Part shown: piece after piece, positions 34,315-43,040 of the stretch
How the letters are laid out: each line of letters begins with the position of its first letter
Position numbering within the stretch: the first letter of the stretch is position 1
From: REEP01 sp964517265
Lineage (GTDB): Bacteria > Pseudomonadota > Alphaproteobacteria > Rhodospirillales > Defluviicoccaceae
Reading direction: 5' to 3'
Assembly: GCA_964517265.1 (NCBI GenBank)
Contig: CAZFBS010000007.1
Location: 1-64,000, forward strand
DNA length: 64,000 nt
Translations under genes and position numbers: made by a program
Notes under the pieces: model-generated
What the model was told of the DNA's origin: nothing
What the model saw: only the letters and a program-made list of their open reading frames with translations
The model's database searches: none

Positions 34315-37300
34315 CTTGGCGGCTTTCCCGCCGGCTGATCGTATGGCTGATGGTTTTCGGCCTAACGGTGTCAGTGGTCCACGCGGAAACGGCAAGTTCC
34401 GATCGGACAATGCCGCGGGATTCCTCGACCCCGACGATCCTTGTCCGCACGGGCGAGCACTCCGGTTTCAGCCGGATCGTGTTCGACTGGCTTGAAACAG
34501 TCGCTTATCAGATCCGCCGCGAAGGCGGTGACGTCATCGTTGCCTTCGACCGGCACGCCACTTTCGATCTCAGCCGGTTGCGCCCGCAGCCGGCCCGCTG
34601 GATCGACTCCGTCCTCCCCATGCCCAGTGCCGAAGGCGCCCTCGTTCGCATCGATATCGATGAGGATGCCAAGTTGCGCCACCTGCGAGTTGGGCCGAAA
34701 GTGGTTGTCGATATCTATGCGACCCGGCGAACGCGGAAGAAGGCGAAGAAGGCAGTTCCCGCTTCGGCGCCGGATCCGATCGAGACGCCGCCGGTGCTCG
34801 CACCCGCTGCCGGGGTCAAGGATCACGATCTGGGCCTGGAGCCTGCCGCCGTCGCCAGCGCGACGGCGGCAGCAGTGTTTAAGGAGTCTGTTCCGGCGAG
34901 CAAGGCTCTCGTGACGCCGCCGACACCGAGATCCGAGACAAGATCCGCTCCCGCCGCCGCAGAAGCGAGCGCACCAGTCCCCGTGGAGACCCTGGAGAGC
35001 CCGCCGCCAACCGGCGTGGAACCGCCGACGGCTCCGTGGCAGGCCCTTCGCTTTGCCTGGCGAGAGCCGACCGCTGCCGCCGTGTTCCGGCGGGCGGGCT
35101 GGATCTGGATCGTGTTCGATCGTGTTGCCGATGGGCCTTCCTTGGATGAGATCCGTGTTGCCGGGGCGGGGATTGAGCAACTGCCGCACGATCGGGCGAC
35201 GATTCTGCGTTTTATCGGCGGACCAACCCAGGATCCTGTGGCGGAACGCGATGGGTTTTCCTGGATCGTTCGACCGTCGCCGTCACCGGCCACACCCGGG
35301 CAACCCATCACGCCCGAGATCGAAACCGATGCGTTGGCGGCGGCGCGGCTGCTGCTGCGGACCGAAGGCACCGGCTCGTCATTGGCCGTGGCGGATCCGG
35401 AAGTCGGGGACACTTTGATGATCGTGCCCCTGATGCCGCCCGGCCGAGGTATTGCTTATGCCTATGAGTATCCGCAGTTCGAGTTGCTGCAGACCGCTCA
35501 GGGAGTCGTCATTGCGCCCCGCGCCGACGATCTTCAGGTTGAATCTCTTGAAAAGGGCGTCGTAATCACGGGTGCCGAGGGTTTGCATCTGTCGCCTGTA
35601 CCGGACGCAGTCCGGGATCGGGCGCGGCTGCATTCCCCAACCCATCTCACCCGGGTTTTTGACCCAGAGTCATGGCCGGAAGCGCTTAGCGGCGATGGCT
35701 TCCTTGCCCGCGAACGCCAGCTGCGGCAAGCCGCCGCGCTCGCCACGGAGACGGACCGGCATGCCGCACTTCTTGATCTCGCGCGTTTCTACCTCGCGCA
35801 CGGTCTTACGGCGGAGTGCGTGGCCGCGCTTGCACAGAACAGGGACGCGGTGAGGAAGATCGAGAAGAATGCCCCGTTCCGGTTGCTGCGTGGAGCCTGT
35901 TCCGTGCTGATGAACCGACCGCGGGAGGCCAGGATCGAGCTTTCCGCCCCAAGCCTTGACGGTAACGACGAAGGCGCGCTGTGGCGGGCGACCGTGCAGG
36001 CGGTGCAAGGCAACGGCGAGGCCGCATCCACCGAGCTGCTGCGGACGGGCTCGATCGCGCTCGGCTATCCGTTGGCGATGCGGGTTCCGCTCATGCGCCT
36101 TACGGTCGAGGCCGCGCTCGCCGCCGGTGAGCAAGATGCCGCCAAAGCGTATCTGGATGCGCTTCGCTCGGAGCCAAGGGGTGGGGTCGCCGAGGGGCAT
36201 CTTGCCTTGCTGCAGGGCAGGCTTCGCGCGCTTGAAGGCGATCACGACGGTGCGCTGTCCAAATGGGAGGAAGCCAAGCAGAGCAACGATCGGTGGAGCC
36301 GAGCGGAAGCAAGCTTCAATCACATCCGCGCGCGGATCGAGCGGAACGAACTGGCGGCACCGGACGCCATCGAAGCGTTGGAGTCCTTGCGCTACGCGTG
36401 GCGCGGGGGCGCTTTCGAATTCGATCTGTTGCGCCAGCTTGCGCGCCTGCATGGCGACCTTGGCGATTATCGCCGACAACTGACGACGTTGCGGCAGGCC
36501 GCAAGCGGCTTTCCTGACCGTCCGCAAGTGACGGACGTTGTCGCCGAGATGACGGCGGTTTTTGAGAAGCTCTACTTGGACAGTGGCGCAGATGCGATGG
36601 CACCGTTGTCGGCGATTGCCTTGTTTGACGAATTCCGAGAACTGACGCCGGCAGGGGATCGCGGCACTGAAATGATGCGCAAGCTAGCCGATCGGATGGT
36701 GGCGGTCGATCTTCTCGATCGGGCGGCGCTGTTGCTGGAAGATCAGGTTCGCCATCGCTTGCAGGGAATCGAGCAGGCCAAAGTGGGTGCGCGACTGGCC
36801 CTGCTTTATCTGCTGGATCGGAAGCCGGAGCGGGCACTGAAGGCGCTCGGCGGATCCGAAACGGGGGAGCTGCCAGAAGATCTCGTCCGGCAGCGGCACC
36901 ATCTCAAGGCCCGTGCGCTGGCGGACCTGGAGCGCTTTGAGGAGGCATTGAGCGTGCTCGCCAGCGATCACAGTTCCGATGCCGATCTCATTCGCGCCGA
37001 TGTGTTCTGGCAGACACAGGACTGGAAACAGGCCCATCAGGTGCTTGCCCGGCTTGCGTTGCACGCTGGCGCCCAGCCCGGTCAGGCGCTTGATGACGCT
37101 CAGGCGCGCTACGTGCTGAACCGCGCCGTCGCGCTCACTCTTGACGGTGATGAGGAGGAGTTGGCGCGGCTGCGTCAGGACTATGCTCGGGAGATGGAGG
37201 CGAGCCCTTACGCCGATGCGTTCCGCCTGGTTGCCTCAACCGGGGCCGAGAGCGTCGCCGATGTTGGCGCACTAGTCCAGGCCAACGTGCGCGAGGCGGA

Positions 37301-37370
37301 GGGGTTTCAAACGTTTCTCGCGGTCTACCGCGATCGGCTGCGTCAGAACAGTCTGAGTGCCATCAACTGA
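34311..37370 (+). CDS. Large secreted TPR protein with AMIN-like N-terminal modules
   Basis: A 1019-residue protein. A signal peptide covers about residues 1-26. Two similar beta-rich modules follow, near residues 43-135 (FSRIVFDWLETVAYQI) and 240-305 (RFAWREPTAAAVFRRAGWIW), that resemble AMIN domains, separated by a Pro/Ala-rich linker. From about residue 470 to the end the protein is all-helical with repeated TPR-like patterns. It overlaps the MotB-like gene by 4 bases and ends the flagellar operon, so may organise motor parts in the periplasm. AMIN domains bind cell-wall or secretin-linked targets. I know no named member. Confidence 0.7.
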   Translation: MTWRLSRRLIVWLMVFGLTVSVVHAETASSDRTMPRDSSTPTILVRTGEHSGFSRIVFDWLETVAYQIRREGGDVIVAFDRHATFDLSRLRPQPARWIDSVLPMPSAEGALVRIDIDEDAKLRHLRVGPKVVVDIYATRRTRKKAKKAVPASAPDPIETPPVLAPAAGVKDHDLGLEPAAVASATAAAVFKESVPASKALVTPPTPRSETRSAPAAAEASAPVPVETLESPPPTGVEPPTAPWQALRFAWREPTAAAVFRRAGWIWIVFDRVADGPSLDEIRVAGAGIEQLPHDRATILRFIGGPTQDPVAERDGFSWIVRPSPSPATPGQPITPEIETDALAAARLLLRTEGTGSSLAVADPEVGDTLMIVPLMPPGRGIAYAYEYPQFELLQTAQGVVIAPRADDLQVESLEKGVVITGAEGLHLSPVPDAVRDRARLHSPTHLTRVFDPESWPEALSGDGFLARERQLRQAAALATETDRHAALLDLARFYLAHGLTAECVAALAQNRDAVRKIEKNAPFRLLRGACSVLMNRPREARIELSAPSLDGNDEGALWRATVQAVQGNGEAASTELLRTGSIALGYPLAMRVPLMRLTVEAALAAGEQDAAKAYLDALRSEPRGGVAEGHLALLQGRLRALEGDHDGALSKWEEAKQSNDRWSRAEASFNHIRARIERNELAAPDAIEALESLRYAWRGGAFEFDLLRQLARLHGDLGDYRRQLTTLRQAASGFPDRPQVTDVVAEMTAVFEKLYLDSGADAMAPLSAIALFDEFRELTPAGDRGTEMMRKLADRMVAVDLLDRAALLLEDQVRHRLQGIEQAKVGARLALLYLLDRKPERALKALGGSETGELPEDLVRQRHHLKARALADLERFEEALSVLASDHSSDADLIRADVFWQTQDWKQAHQVLARLALHAGAQPGQALDDAQARYVLNRAVALTLDGDEEELARLRQDYAREMEASPYADAFRLVASTGAESVADVGALVQANVREAEGFQTFLAVYRDRLRQNSLSAIN

Positions 37371-37405
37371 ATTTGGCCTCGGCGCGATTCTCCCACACCG
37401 AGATG

Positions 37406-38605
37406 TCAGTCGAGGATAACGTGGGGAACGAAGCGTGCTTCATTGGTCGTAATCAGGCCGCGGTCTTCGCGAATGCCGAGCCCTGCTGCTTGGCTGGCGA
37501 CCAGCCAGCAGCCAAGCATCGGGTGGTTGCCATCGAAGTCCCCGAGCGGGTGGAATGCCTGAACGACATGACCTTCCGCACCGTAGGGGCCTTCAAAGGT
37601 CTCCATCCCGTGGTTCGCGATGTTTTCCTGTCCTGCATCGGTAGGGCCGTGGGCGGCGCGAACGAAGCTGACGTTCCTGCCCTCGCGTGACAATAGGGGC
37701 TTGCGTACGTAGGTCTCGCCCAACTCTGCGGCACGTGGATCGTCGGCGAAGTAGGTCGGCAGCAGGTTCGGGTGCCCCTCGAACAGCTCCCAAAGCAGTG
37801 CCAGCACCCCCTTGTTAGAGACAACAGCCTTCCAGGCCGGCTCGATGCATCGCACGCCGCTGGACGGCACGTACTGGCCGAAATCCTCGGCCATGATCCA
37901 TTCCCAGGGGTACAGCTTAAACAAGGTTTCGATCTGAGTGTCGTCGAGATCGGTAAAGCGCCCGTCACGATCAATTCCGATCTTCTCCATGTAGAGGAAC
38001 CGCGTTTCCACACCCGCCTGCCGGGCACAATCTTCGATGTACTCCACCGTCCCCTTGTCCTCGTCGCTGCCGCTGGCGCACGCCAAATGGAGCAGGCCGC
38101 CGATCTTGAACCGGGCCAAGGCATCGACCAGCCGTTCGTGAAGGGAATTGAACTGATCGCATCCGCGCGGAATGAGATCGCGTTCCATCGCCTGTTCCAG
38201 CCAATTCCACTGGAAAATCGCCGATTCATACAATGTCGTGGGCGTATCGGCGTTGTACTCGAGCAGTTTCGCCGGCCCCCTGCCATCGTAGGAAAAATCC
38301 ATCCGGCCATAAAGGTTGCGGTCCTTGCGCCACCAGGATTCGGCAACGTGATCCCAAAACGGCTTGGGAATCGCCAAACGGCGCAAAATCCGCTCTTCGC
38401 GCACCGCCCGCTCGACAACGGCGAAACACATTTCTTCAATCTCTTCCGCCGGCGCTTCCAGATCCACTTCGATCTGGCGCAGGGTGAACCGGTAGTAGGC
38501 GCTCTCGTCCCAGTAAGGGATCTCGCCGCTGGAGTGAAAGGTGAACCCGTGTTCCTGTGCGGTCTGCTTCCAGTCGTCGCGGACCGGGGCGCGAATCCGG
38601 TGCAT
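37406..38605 (-). CDS. Glutathionylspermidine synthase family protein (YgiC/YjfC-like)
   Basis: A 399-residue protein of the pre-ATP-grasp/glutathionylspermidine synthase C-terminal domain family. Clear segments are YGRMDFSYDGRGPAKLLEY, PWEWIMAEDFGQYV, ALLWELFEGHPNLLPTYF and YVRKPLLSREGRNVSFV. E. coli YgiC and YjfC are relatives lacking the amidase half; their substrate is unsettled. The upstream gene is a YgiB-like lipoprotein, the same pairing as in E. coli. The speD-speE genes 2.5 kb away make spermidine, a possible but unproven substrate. Confidence 0.85.
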   Translation of the reverse strand: MHRIRAPVRDDWKQTAQEHGFTFHSSGEIPYWDESAYYRFTLRQIEVDLEAPAEEIEEMCFAVVERAVREERILRRLAIPKPFWDHVAESWWRKDRNLYGRMDFSYDGRGPAKLLEYNADTPTTLYESAIFQWNWLEQAMERDLIPRGCDQFNSLHERLVDALARFKIGGLLHLACASGSDEDKGTVEYIEDCARQAGVETRFLYMEKIGIDRDGRFTDLDDTQIETLFKLYPWEWIMAEDFGQYVPSSGVRCIEPAWKAVVSNKGVLALLWELFEGHPNLLPTYFADDPRAAELGETYVRKPLLSREGRNVSFVRAAHGPTDAGQENIANHGMETFEGPYGAEGHVVQAFHPLGDFDGNHPMLGCWLVASQAAGLGIREDRGLITTNEARFVPHVILD

Positions 38606-38620
38606 CGCAGTCTGTACGGG

Positions 38621-39160
38621 TCAGGTGCTGGCGGGACCCAACGTCCGGGCCCGCTGGCCAAAGCCCCCACGCGCGACTGTGTAGGGCTTCGCTGTCGGCG
38701 GTGCCGCCGCTGCCCGCGGAACCGTCGTCCGTCCCGTAGCCGCGCCGACGCTCCGATTATCAGCGGTGCGGAAGTTTCGGGGATCGTCGGCCGATCGGTA
38801 CAGTGGCTGGACAGCAGCGCCGGCTCTATTGCTCATCATGCTGCCCATCATGTATCCCATCATCAGCGGCATAAAGATGGAGCCGCCGCCTTCTGCTTGA
38901 TACGGAGCCTGCTCGCACTGCTCGGCACCGAAATCGGCCTCGCAAGCCTCCCGATCCGTGTACTTCGGGGCGACGACGGCGTGCTGCTGTTCGGCAGCCC
39001 CGAAGGCTTCTTCGCAAGCCGCGCGACTAGCGCCGGGCTGGTCGACGCACTGCTCGACGCTCTCAAAAATGGACGCTTCCACCTGCGGCTCCTCGCAGGC
39101 CGTCAGGGCGACGCTGCCGGCTCCCATCATGACGAGAGCGATCGCGCGCGAGCGCTTCAT
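38621..39160 (-). CDS. YgiB/DUF1190-family lipoprotein
   Basis: A 179-residue lipoprotein. The signal ends in a lipobox VALTAC near residue 22. The DUF1190 pattern follows: FESVEQCVDQPGASRAACEE, YTDREACEADFGAEQCEQ with paired cysteines, then a hydrophobic Met/Gly stretch FMPLMMGYMMGSMM, and a basic low-complexity tail. It lies 15 bases upstream of the YgiC-like gene, matching the ygiB-ygiC order of E. coli. Function is unknown. Confidence 0.8.
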   Translation of the reverse strand: MKRSRAIALVMMGAGSVALTACEEPQVEASIFESVEQCVDQPGASRAACEEAFGAAEQQHAVVAPKYTDREACEADFGAEQCEQAPYQAEGGGSIFMPLMMGYMMGSMMSNRAGAAVQPLYRSADDPRNFRTADNRSVGAATGRTTVPRAAAAPPTAKPYTVARGGFGQRARTLGPAST

Positions 39161-39302
39161 GGTGCCTCCTCAATGCCATCAAGCCGGCGCCATCCGCACC
39201 GCACCATCCGTATGATCGAGCCCCCAGTTTACGCAGGGCTAGCCCCTAATGAAAGGCGCAACTGGAAAACGCGCCCAAGGTCGACGGGCCATCTTCTCCT
39301 CG

Positions 39303-40841
39303 TCAGCTGGTGGGTCCCATGTCGTTCGTTGCGGGACCATGCAGAACGCGCCCGTTTCGCTCGAAACGGGAACCGTGGCAGGAGCAGTCCCAAGTCCGCT
39401 CCAGGTTGTTCCATGTCAGCAGGCAGCCGAGATGAGTGCAGTAGGGAGACCACCTGTGCACCTTGCCCTCGTCATCCTTGTAGACAGCATGTTTCTTGCC
39501 GGATGTCTCGATAACCGCACCCTCTCCCGGCTGCAGGTCGTCAGCGCTGGCGCGCTTGCCGCGACTGACGATGCCGCCCAGCCAATGCTTCCCCACGGAG
39601 AGGTTCTTACGCAGAAATGTCGATGCGCCGGTTGCCTTGACGCGGTTCGAGTCATAGAGGCCGGCAGTCGCCGACTCACGTTCAAGGATGGTGTCGGCAA
39701 GCAGGTGCGCGGCTGCGGTGCCGTTGGTAATTCCCCAGGCGCTGAAGCCGGTCGCGGTGAACACGTGCTTGGAAAGCGGCGTCAACCTGCCGACAAAGGG
39801 GAGCCCGTCCATCGAGTTATAGTCCTCCGTCATCCACCGCCAAGCGATGGAGCGAACCTTGAAGTCACGCTGGGTCTCGTTCGTGAGCCGGCGAAATATC
39901 CCGGCGACATTATCCGCCTCGCCCGGGGCGAAGCTGGCGCTGAGGACGAGCAGGTAGGTGTCGGCGCCACTCGTCCAGGTCCGCAATGAGTGGGGAGCAT
40001 TATCAACGCAAATGTACATTCCTTCCGGAGCATCGCTCTGGTCGATCAGTGCGGCAACGCCGACATGAGCACGGGGATATGCGCGGGTAAAAAAACCGCC
40101 TCGGTCCAAGATGGGCAAATTGGTGGCAACGATCACATCACGGGCGGTGACCGAGAAGCCATCGCCAGTGACGCGGCATGGCTCCCCATCCTGCACATCG
40201 AGCACGCGGGTGTTCTCGAAAATGAAACTGCCATCGCCTTCGACGGCAGCCGCCACCGCCAAGAGATACTTGCGCGGATGGAACTGTGCCTGGTTGTCGA
40301 AGCGGAGGGCGCGCGCCACAGGTATGGAGATCGGTGCCGTGCTGGCAAGGCTGGCGGGCAGGCCAAGACGGACGGCCGCCTCATACTCACTCTCGATCTC
40401 CGCAACACCGGCGCCATCGCGGCTGAACACGTAGGAATCCTTGCGCTCAAAATCGCAGTCGACTTGAAGGCTGGCTGCGATCGCCGCAATCTGTTCGATC
40501 GCTTCCTGATTGGCATCGGCATATATCTGGGCCTTCGCGAGCCCATGGTTGTCGATGAGATCAGCGTAGATAAGTCCGTGCTGCGAGGTGATCTTGGCGG
40601 TGCTGTTCCCGGTCACCTGCGCGGCGACCCGGCGCGATTCTAGAACCGCCACCGTCTTGCCGGCGTGCTTCAGCAACAAGGCCGCTGTCAAACCGACAAT
40701 ACCGCCGCCGACAATCGCCACATCGACAGACCGATCCGCCTCCAGAACGGGGTAAGGGGAGCCGGGTTCGGTGGCGTTCCAGATGGAGGCGGGTTGCCCG
40801 GGAAGATCGGCGTTCGAGACAGCTTCACTCGATCGGTCCAT
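39303..40841 (-). CDS. FAD-dependent oxidoreductase with C-terminal Rieske domain
   Basis: A 512-residue protein in two parts. Residues about 38-400 form a DAO-type flavoprotein with GGGIVGLTAALLL as FAD loop and GLPFVGRLTPLSKHVFTATG near the end of the domain. Residues about 425-512 form a Rieske [2Fe-2S] domain with ligands in CTHLGC and CSCHGSRF. The pattern, with GNSTAKITSQHG near residue 80, is found in many bacteria and is thought to be an amine or amino acid oxidoreductase; the substrate is unknown. It is divergent from speD. Confidence 0.85.
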   Translation of the reverse strand: MDRSSEAVSNADLPGQPASIWNATEPGSPYPVLEADRSVDVAIVGGGIVGLTAALLLKHAGKTVAVLESRRVAAQVTGNSTAKITSQHGLIYADLIDNHGLAKAQIYADANQEAIEQIAAIAASLQVDCDFERKDSYVFSRDGAGVAEIESEYEAAVRLGLPASLASTAPISIPVARALRFDNQAQFHPRKYLLAVAAAVEGDGSFIFENTRVLDVQDGEPCRVTGDGFSVTARDVIVATNLPILDRGGFFTRAYPRAHVGVAALIDQSDAPEGMYICVDNAPHSLRTWTSGADTYLLVLSASFAPGEADNVAGIFRRLTNETQRDFKVRSIAWRWMTEDYNSMDGLPFVGRLTPLSKHVFTATGFSAWGITNGTAAAHLLADTILERESATAGLYDSNRVKATGASTFLRKNLSVGKHWLGGIVSRGKRASADDLQPGEGAVIETSGKKHAVYKDDEGKVHRWSPYCTHLGCLLTWNNLERTWDCSCHGSRFERNGRVLHGPATNDMGPTS

Positions 40842-41063
40842 CGCCCTGATTTCCCTTCCACGCCATGTCGTCCCGCCAGAGGGGCGAATGGCTGTAGAAC
40901 AGTCGGTCGACGCTTAAGTTCCCGCGATGGAAGCTTCCGGCGTTGGCCGCCATTCCGGTCCCGCTGTTTCCCCGTCGCGCTGCCGCGATAGTGCTTGCGT
41001 GAAGGGCACGAAGTCCTATATCAACGCGACCTTTGCTCAAAACTAGGTGGGGAACAACGCGAA

Positions 41064-41513
41064 GTGCCGAAGGACGGTCAATACAAGGTTGTGGTCGGCG
41101 ATCCTGCCGGAGACGTGGTTGGCGGTGGCGTCACGGTCGGCCCCGATTATTTCATCGACAAGGACGGCTTCCGCTATGCTGGAGGCCACTTGTTGTTGGA
41201 TTTTTGGGGGGCTAGCAACCTTACCGATCCTGAGGGCATCGAGCGCGTTCTTTGTGACGCTGCTCGAGCGTCCGGGGCGACGATCCTGCATGCACACATG
41301 CATCAGTTCGGCGAGGGTGGAGGTGTCTCCGGTGTCGTCGTTCTGGCGGAATCCCACATCAGCATTCACACGTGGCCGGAACGCAGCTTTGCCGCAGTCG
41401 ACATCTTCATGTGCGGTGCTTGCGATCCGCACCTCGCGGTTCCTGTTCTCCGCCGCGCATTCGAGCCGACAACCATTACGATGACCGAGCATCGACGAGG
41501 CTTGGTGGAGTGA
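41064..41513 (+). CDS. speD: S-adenosylmethionine decarboxylase proenzyme
   Basis: A 149-residue class 1B AdoMet decarboxylase, which cleaves itself to form a pyruvoyl cofactor. The cleavage site Glu-Ser is in AESHISIHTWPE, and the catalytic Cys lies in FMCGACDP. It yields decarboxylated AdoMet, the aminopropyl donor for spermidine. The GTG at 41064 has AGGTGGGGAA upstream; a TTG at 40995 would add 23 residues. It overlaps speE by 4 bases. Confidence 0.9.
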   Translation: MPKDGQYKVVVGDPAGDVVGGGVTVGPDYFIDKDGFRYAGGHLLLDFWGASNLTDPEGIERVLCDAARASGATILHAHMHQFGEGGGVSGVVVLAESHISIHTWPERSFAAVDIFMCGACDPHLAVPVLRRAFEPTTITMTEHRRGLVE

Positions 41514-42361
41514 GTTGGTTCGCAGAGAGCCTGCATCGCAGCCGTCACGGCTTCGCGCAGAGCTTAGAAATTTCCCGCGAGATCATCAGGGAACAAAGTC
41601 CCTTTCAAGACCTGCTCATCTTCGAGAACCCGGGATTCGGACGGGTGTTAGTGTTGGATGGGGTTGTCCAGACGACCGAGCGCGATGAATTCATATACCA
41701 CGAGATGTTGACACATGTGCCGTTGGTGGCGCACGGGGACGCCAAGCGTGTGCTGATCATCGGCGGCGGTGACGGCGGCGTGCTCCGCGAGGTAATGCGC
41801 CATCCGGTCGAATCGGCGGTGATGGTTGAAATCGACGGTGTGGTGGTCGAGCGCTGTCGCGAGTTCATGCCGAGCCTGAGCGATGGGGCTTTTGAAGATC
41901 CGCGCTCCGAGTTGTTGATCGACGACGGCATCAAATATGTCGAGGCGGCCTCAGGGCCGTTTGATGTCATCATTGTCGACTCGACCGATCCGATCGGGCC
42001 TGGCGAGGTACTGTTCACCGATGAATTCTATGGACACTGCAGTCGTTTGCTGGGGTCGAGCGGAATTCTCGTCACTCAGGGCGGCGTGCCGTTTTTCCAG
42101 GGGCCGGAACTAACGAACAGCTATCACCGCTTGAAGCCTCATTTCGCCGACGTCGGTTCCTATGTGATCGCCGTGCCGACCTACGTCGGCGGGTTCATGG
42201 CCCTCGGTTGGGCAACCAATGACGGCACGCTGCGCCAGCATTCAGTGTCCGAACTGGTAGACCGGTACGCGGCCGCTGGGCTTGGTACACGATATTATTC
42301 TCCCGCTGTCCATGCCGCAGCATTCGCGATTCCGCCGTATGTGTCTCGTTTGCTGACATAA
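41510..42361 (+). CDS. speE: Spermidine synthase
   Basis: A 283-residue aminopropyltransferase that makes spermidine from putrescine and decarboxylated AdoMet. The fold motifs are LVLDGVVQTTERDEFIYHEM, LIIGGGDGGVLREV and IIVDSTDPIGPGE, with the catalytic Asp in DSTDP. The start is a GTG at 41510 that overlaps the speD TGA stop, so the two are coupled. Length is normal. Confidence 0.93.
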   Translation: MSWFAESLHRSRHGFAQSLEISREIIREQSPFQDLLIFENPGFGRVLVLDGVVQTTERDEFIYHEMLTHVPLVAHGDAKRVLIIGGGDGGVLREVMRHPVESAVMVEIDGVVVERCREFMPSLSDGAFEDPRSELLIDDGIKYVEAASGPFDVIIVDSTDPIGPGEVLFTDEFYGHCSRLLGSSGILVTQGGVPFFQGPELTNSYHRLKPHFADVGSYVIAVPTYVGGFMALGWATNDGTLRQHSVSELVDRYAAAGLGTRYYSPAVHAAAFAIPPYVSRLLT

Positions 42362-42389
42362 CAGCGTGAACCGGATGCCCCTTATATGA

Positions 42390-42947
42390 TCAGCGGGGAA
42401 CGATTTGGATGTGCTTGGCGGGCGTCAGCGGTTCCGTCCGTTTTGGCAACGTCAGGATCAGCACACCCTTCTCGAACGCAGCACTGATCGTATCTTCGTC
42501 GACACTTGCCGGTACCCGAAAGCTGCGGCGGATCGCGCCATAGCGTCGCTCGCTCAAGTGGACCTGGGCCTCGGGAAGATCGACCGTGCGTGGTTTCACC
42601 CCGTCCACGTTGAGCATGCCATCAGCCAGAGACACGTCGATGTGATCGGGGCCCACCCCCGGCAGCTCGATCGTGATTACCAGTTCCGTTTCCGTCTCGA
42701 CGCAATCGGCTCGGGGAAGAACCTCGTCCGCGGCCCGAAACTCCGTTTCAAGCTGTCCGAAGGGGCCGAAGCCGAACCCGCGCCAGCGAAAAGGCGGGGC
42801 GAGTTCCCGGAGGAAATCCTCCAGCAGGCGGTCGAGATCCCGGCGCAGCTCGACGATGGGATGATCGAGCGTGAGCGTGCGCGATTCGACTTCTGTGGAA
42901 GGTCGATTCTCGGATGAACTCCGGTTCACTTCAACATGAGATTTCAT
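42390..42947 (-). CDS. Small heat-shock protein, Hsp20/alpha-crystallin family
   Basis: A 185-residue ATP-independent holdase. The alpha-crystallin domain starts near residue 80 with RADCVETETELVITIELPGV, contains YGAIRRSFRVPASVDEDTI, and ends with the family motif GVLILTLPKRTE. The N-terminal 75 residues are variable. The start codon follows directly on a 7-bp hairpin that covers the Shine-Dalgarno sequence, suggesting control by temperature. It lies between speE and fliP. Confidence 0.9.
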   Translation of the reverse strand: MKSHVEVNRSSSENRPSTEVESRTLTLDHPIVELRRDLDRLLEDFLRELAPPFRWRGFGFGPFGQLETEFRAADEVLPRADCVETETELVITIELPGVGPDHIDVSLADGMLNVDGVKPRTVDLPEAQVHLSERRYGAIRRSFRVPASVDEDTISAAFEKGVLILTLPKRTEPLTPAKHIQIVPR

Positions 42948-42964
42948 ATCAGGATCCTCCTGAT
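42948..42964 (-). promoter_or_regulatory. Hairpin sequestering the hsp20 Shine-Dalgarno, candidate RNA thermometer
   Basis: On the minus strand ATCAGGA-GGA-TCCTGAT stands right before the ATG of hsp20. The 7-bp perfect stem with a GGA loop includes the AGGAGGA Shine-Dalgarno. Opening on heating would expose the ribosome site. It is short compared with ROSE elements, which have several hairpins, and no further ROSE-like stems were found by eye. Confidence 0.55.
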
Positions 42965-43040
42965 CGTCATGCGTGTTTTCGCTTGATCGGAGTATAACGC
43001 GTCAATAAGGCTTGTCGCCCCCGACATGCGCAGAGAAGAG

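Noticed and set aside
37772..39514. 580-codon plus-strand frame opposite the ygiC- and ygiB-like genes
   Set aside because: It is an antisense shadow crossing two minus-strand genes and their junction, with no domain.
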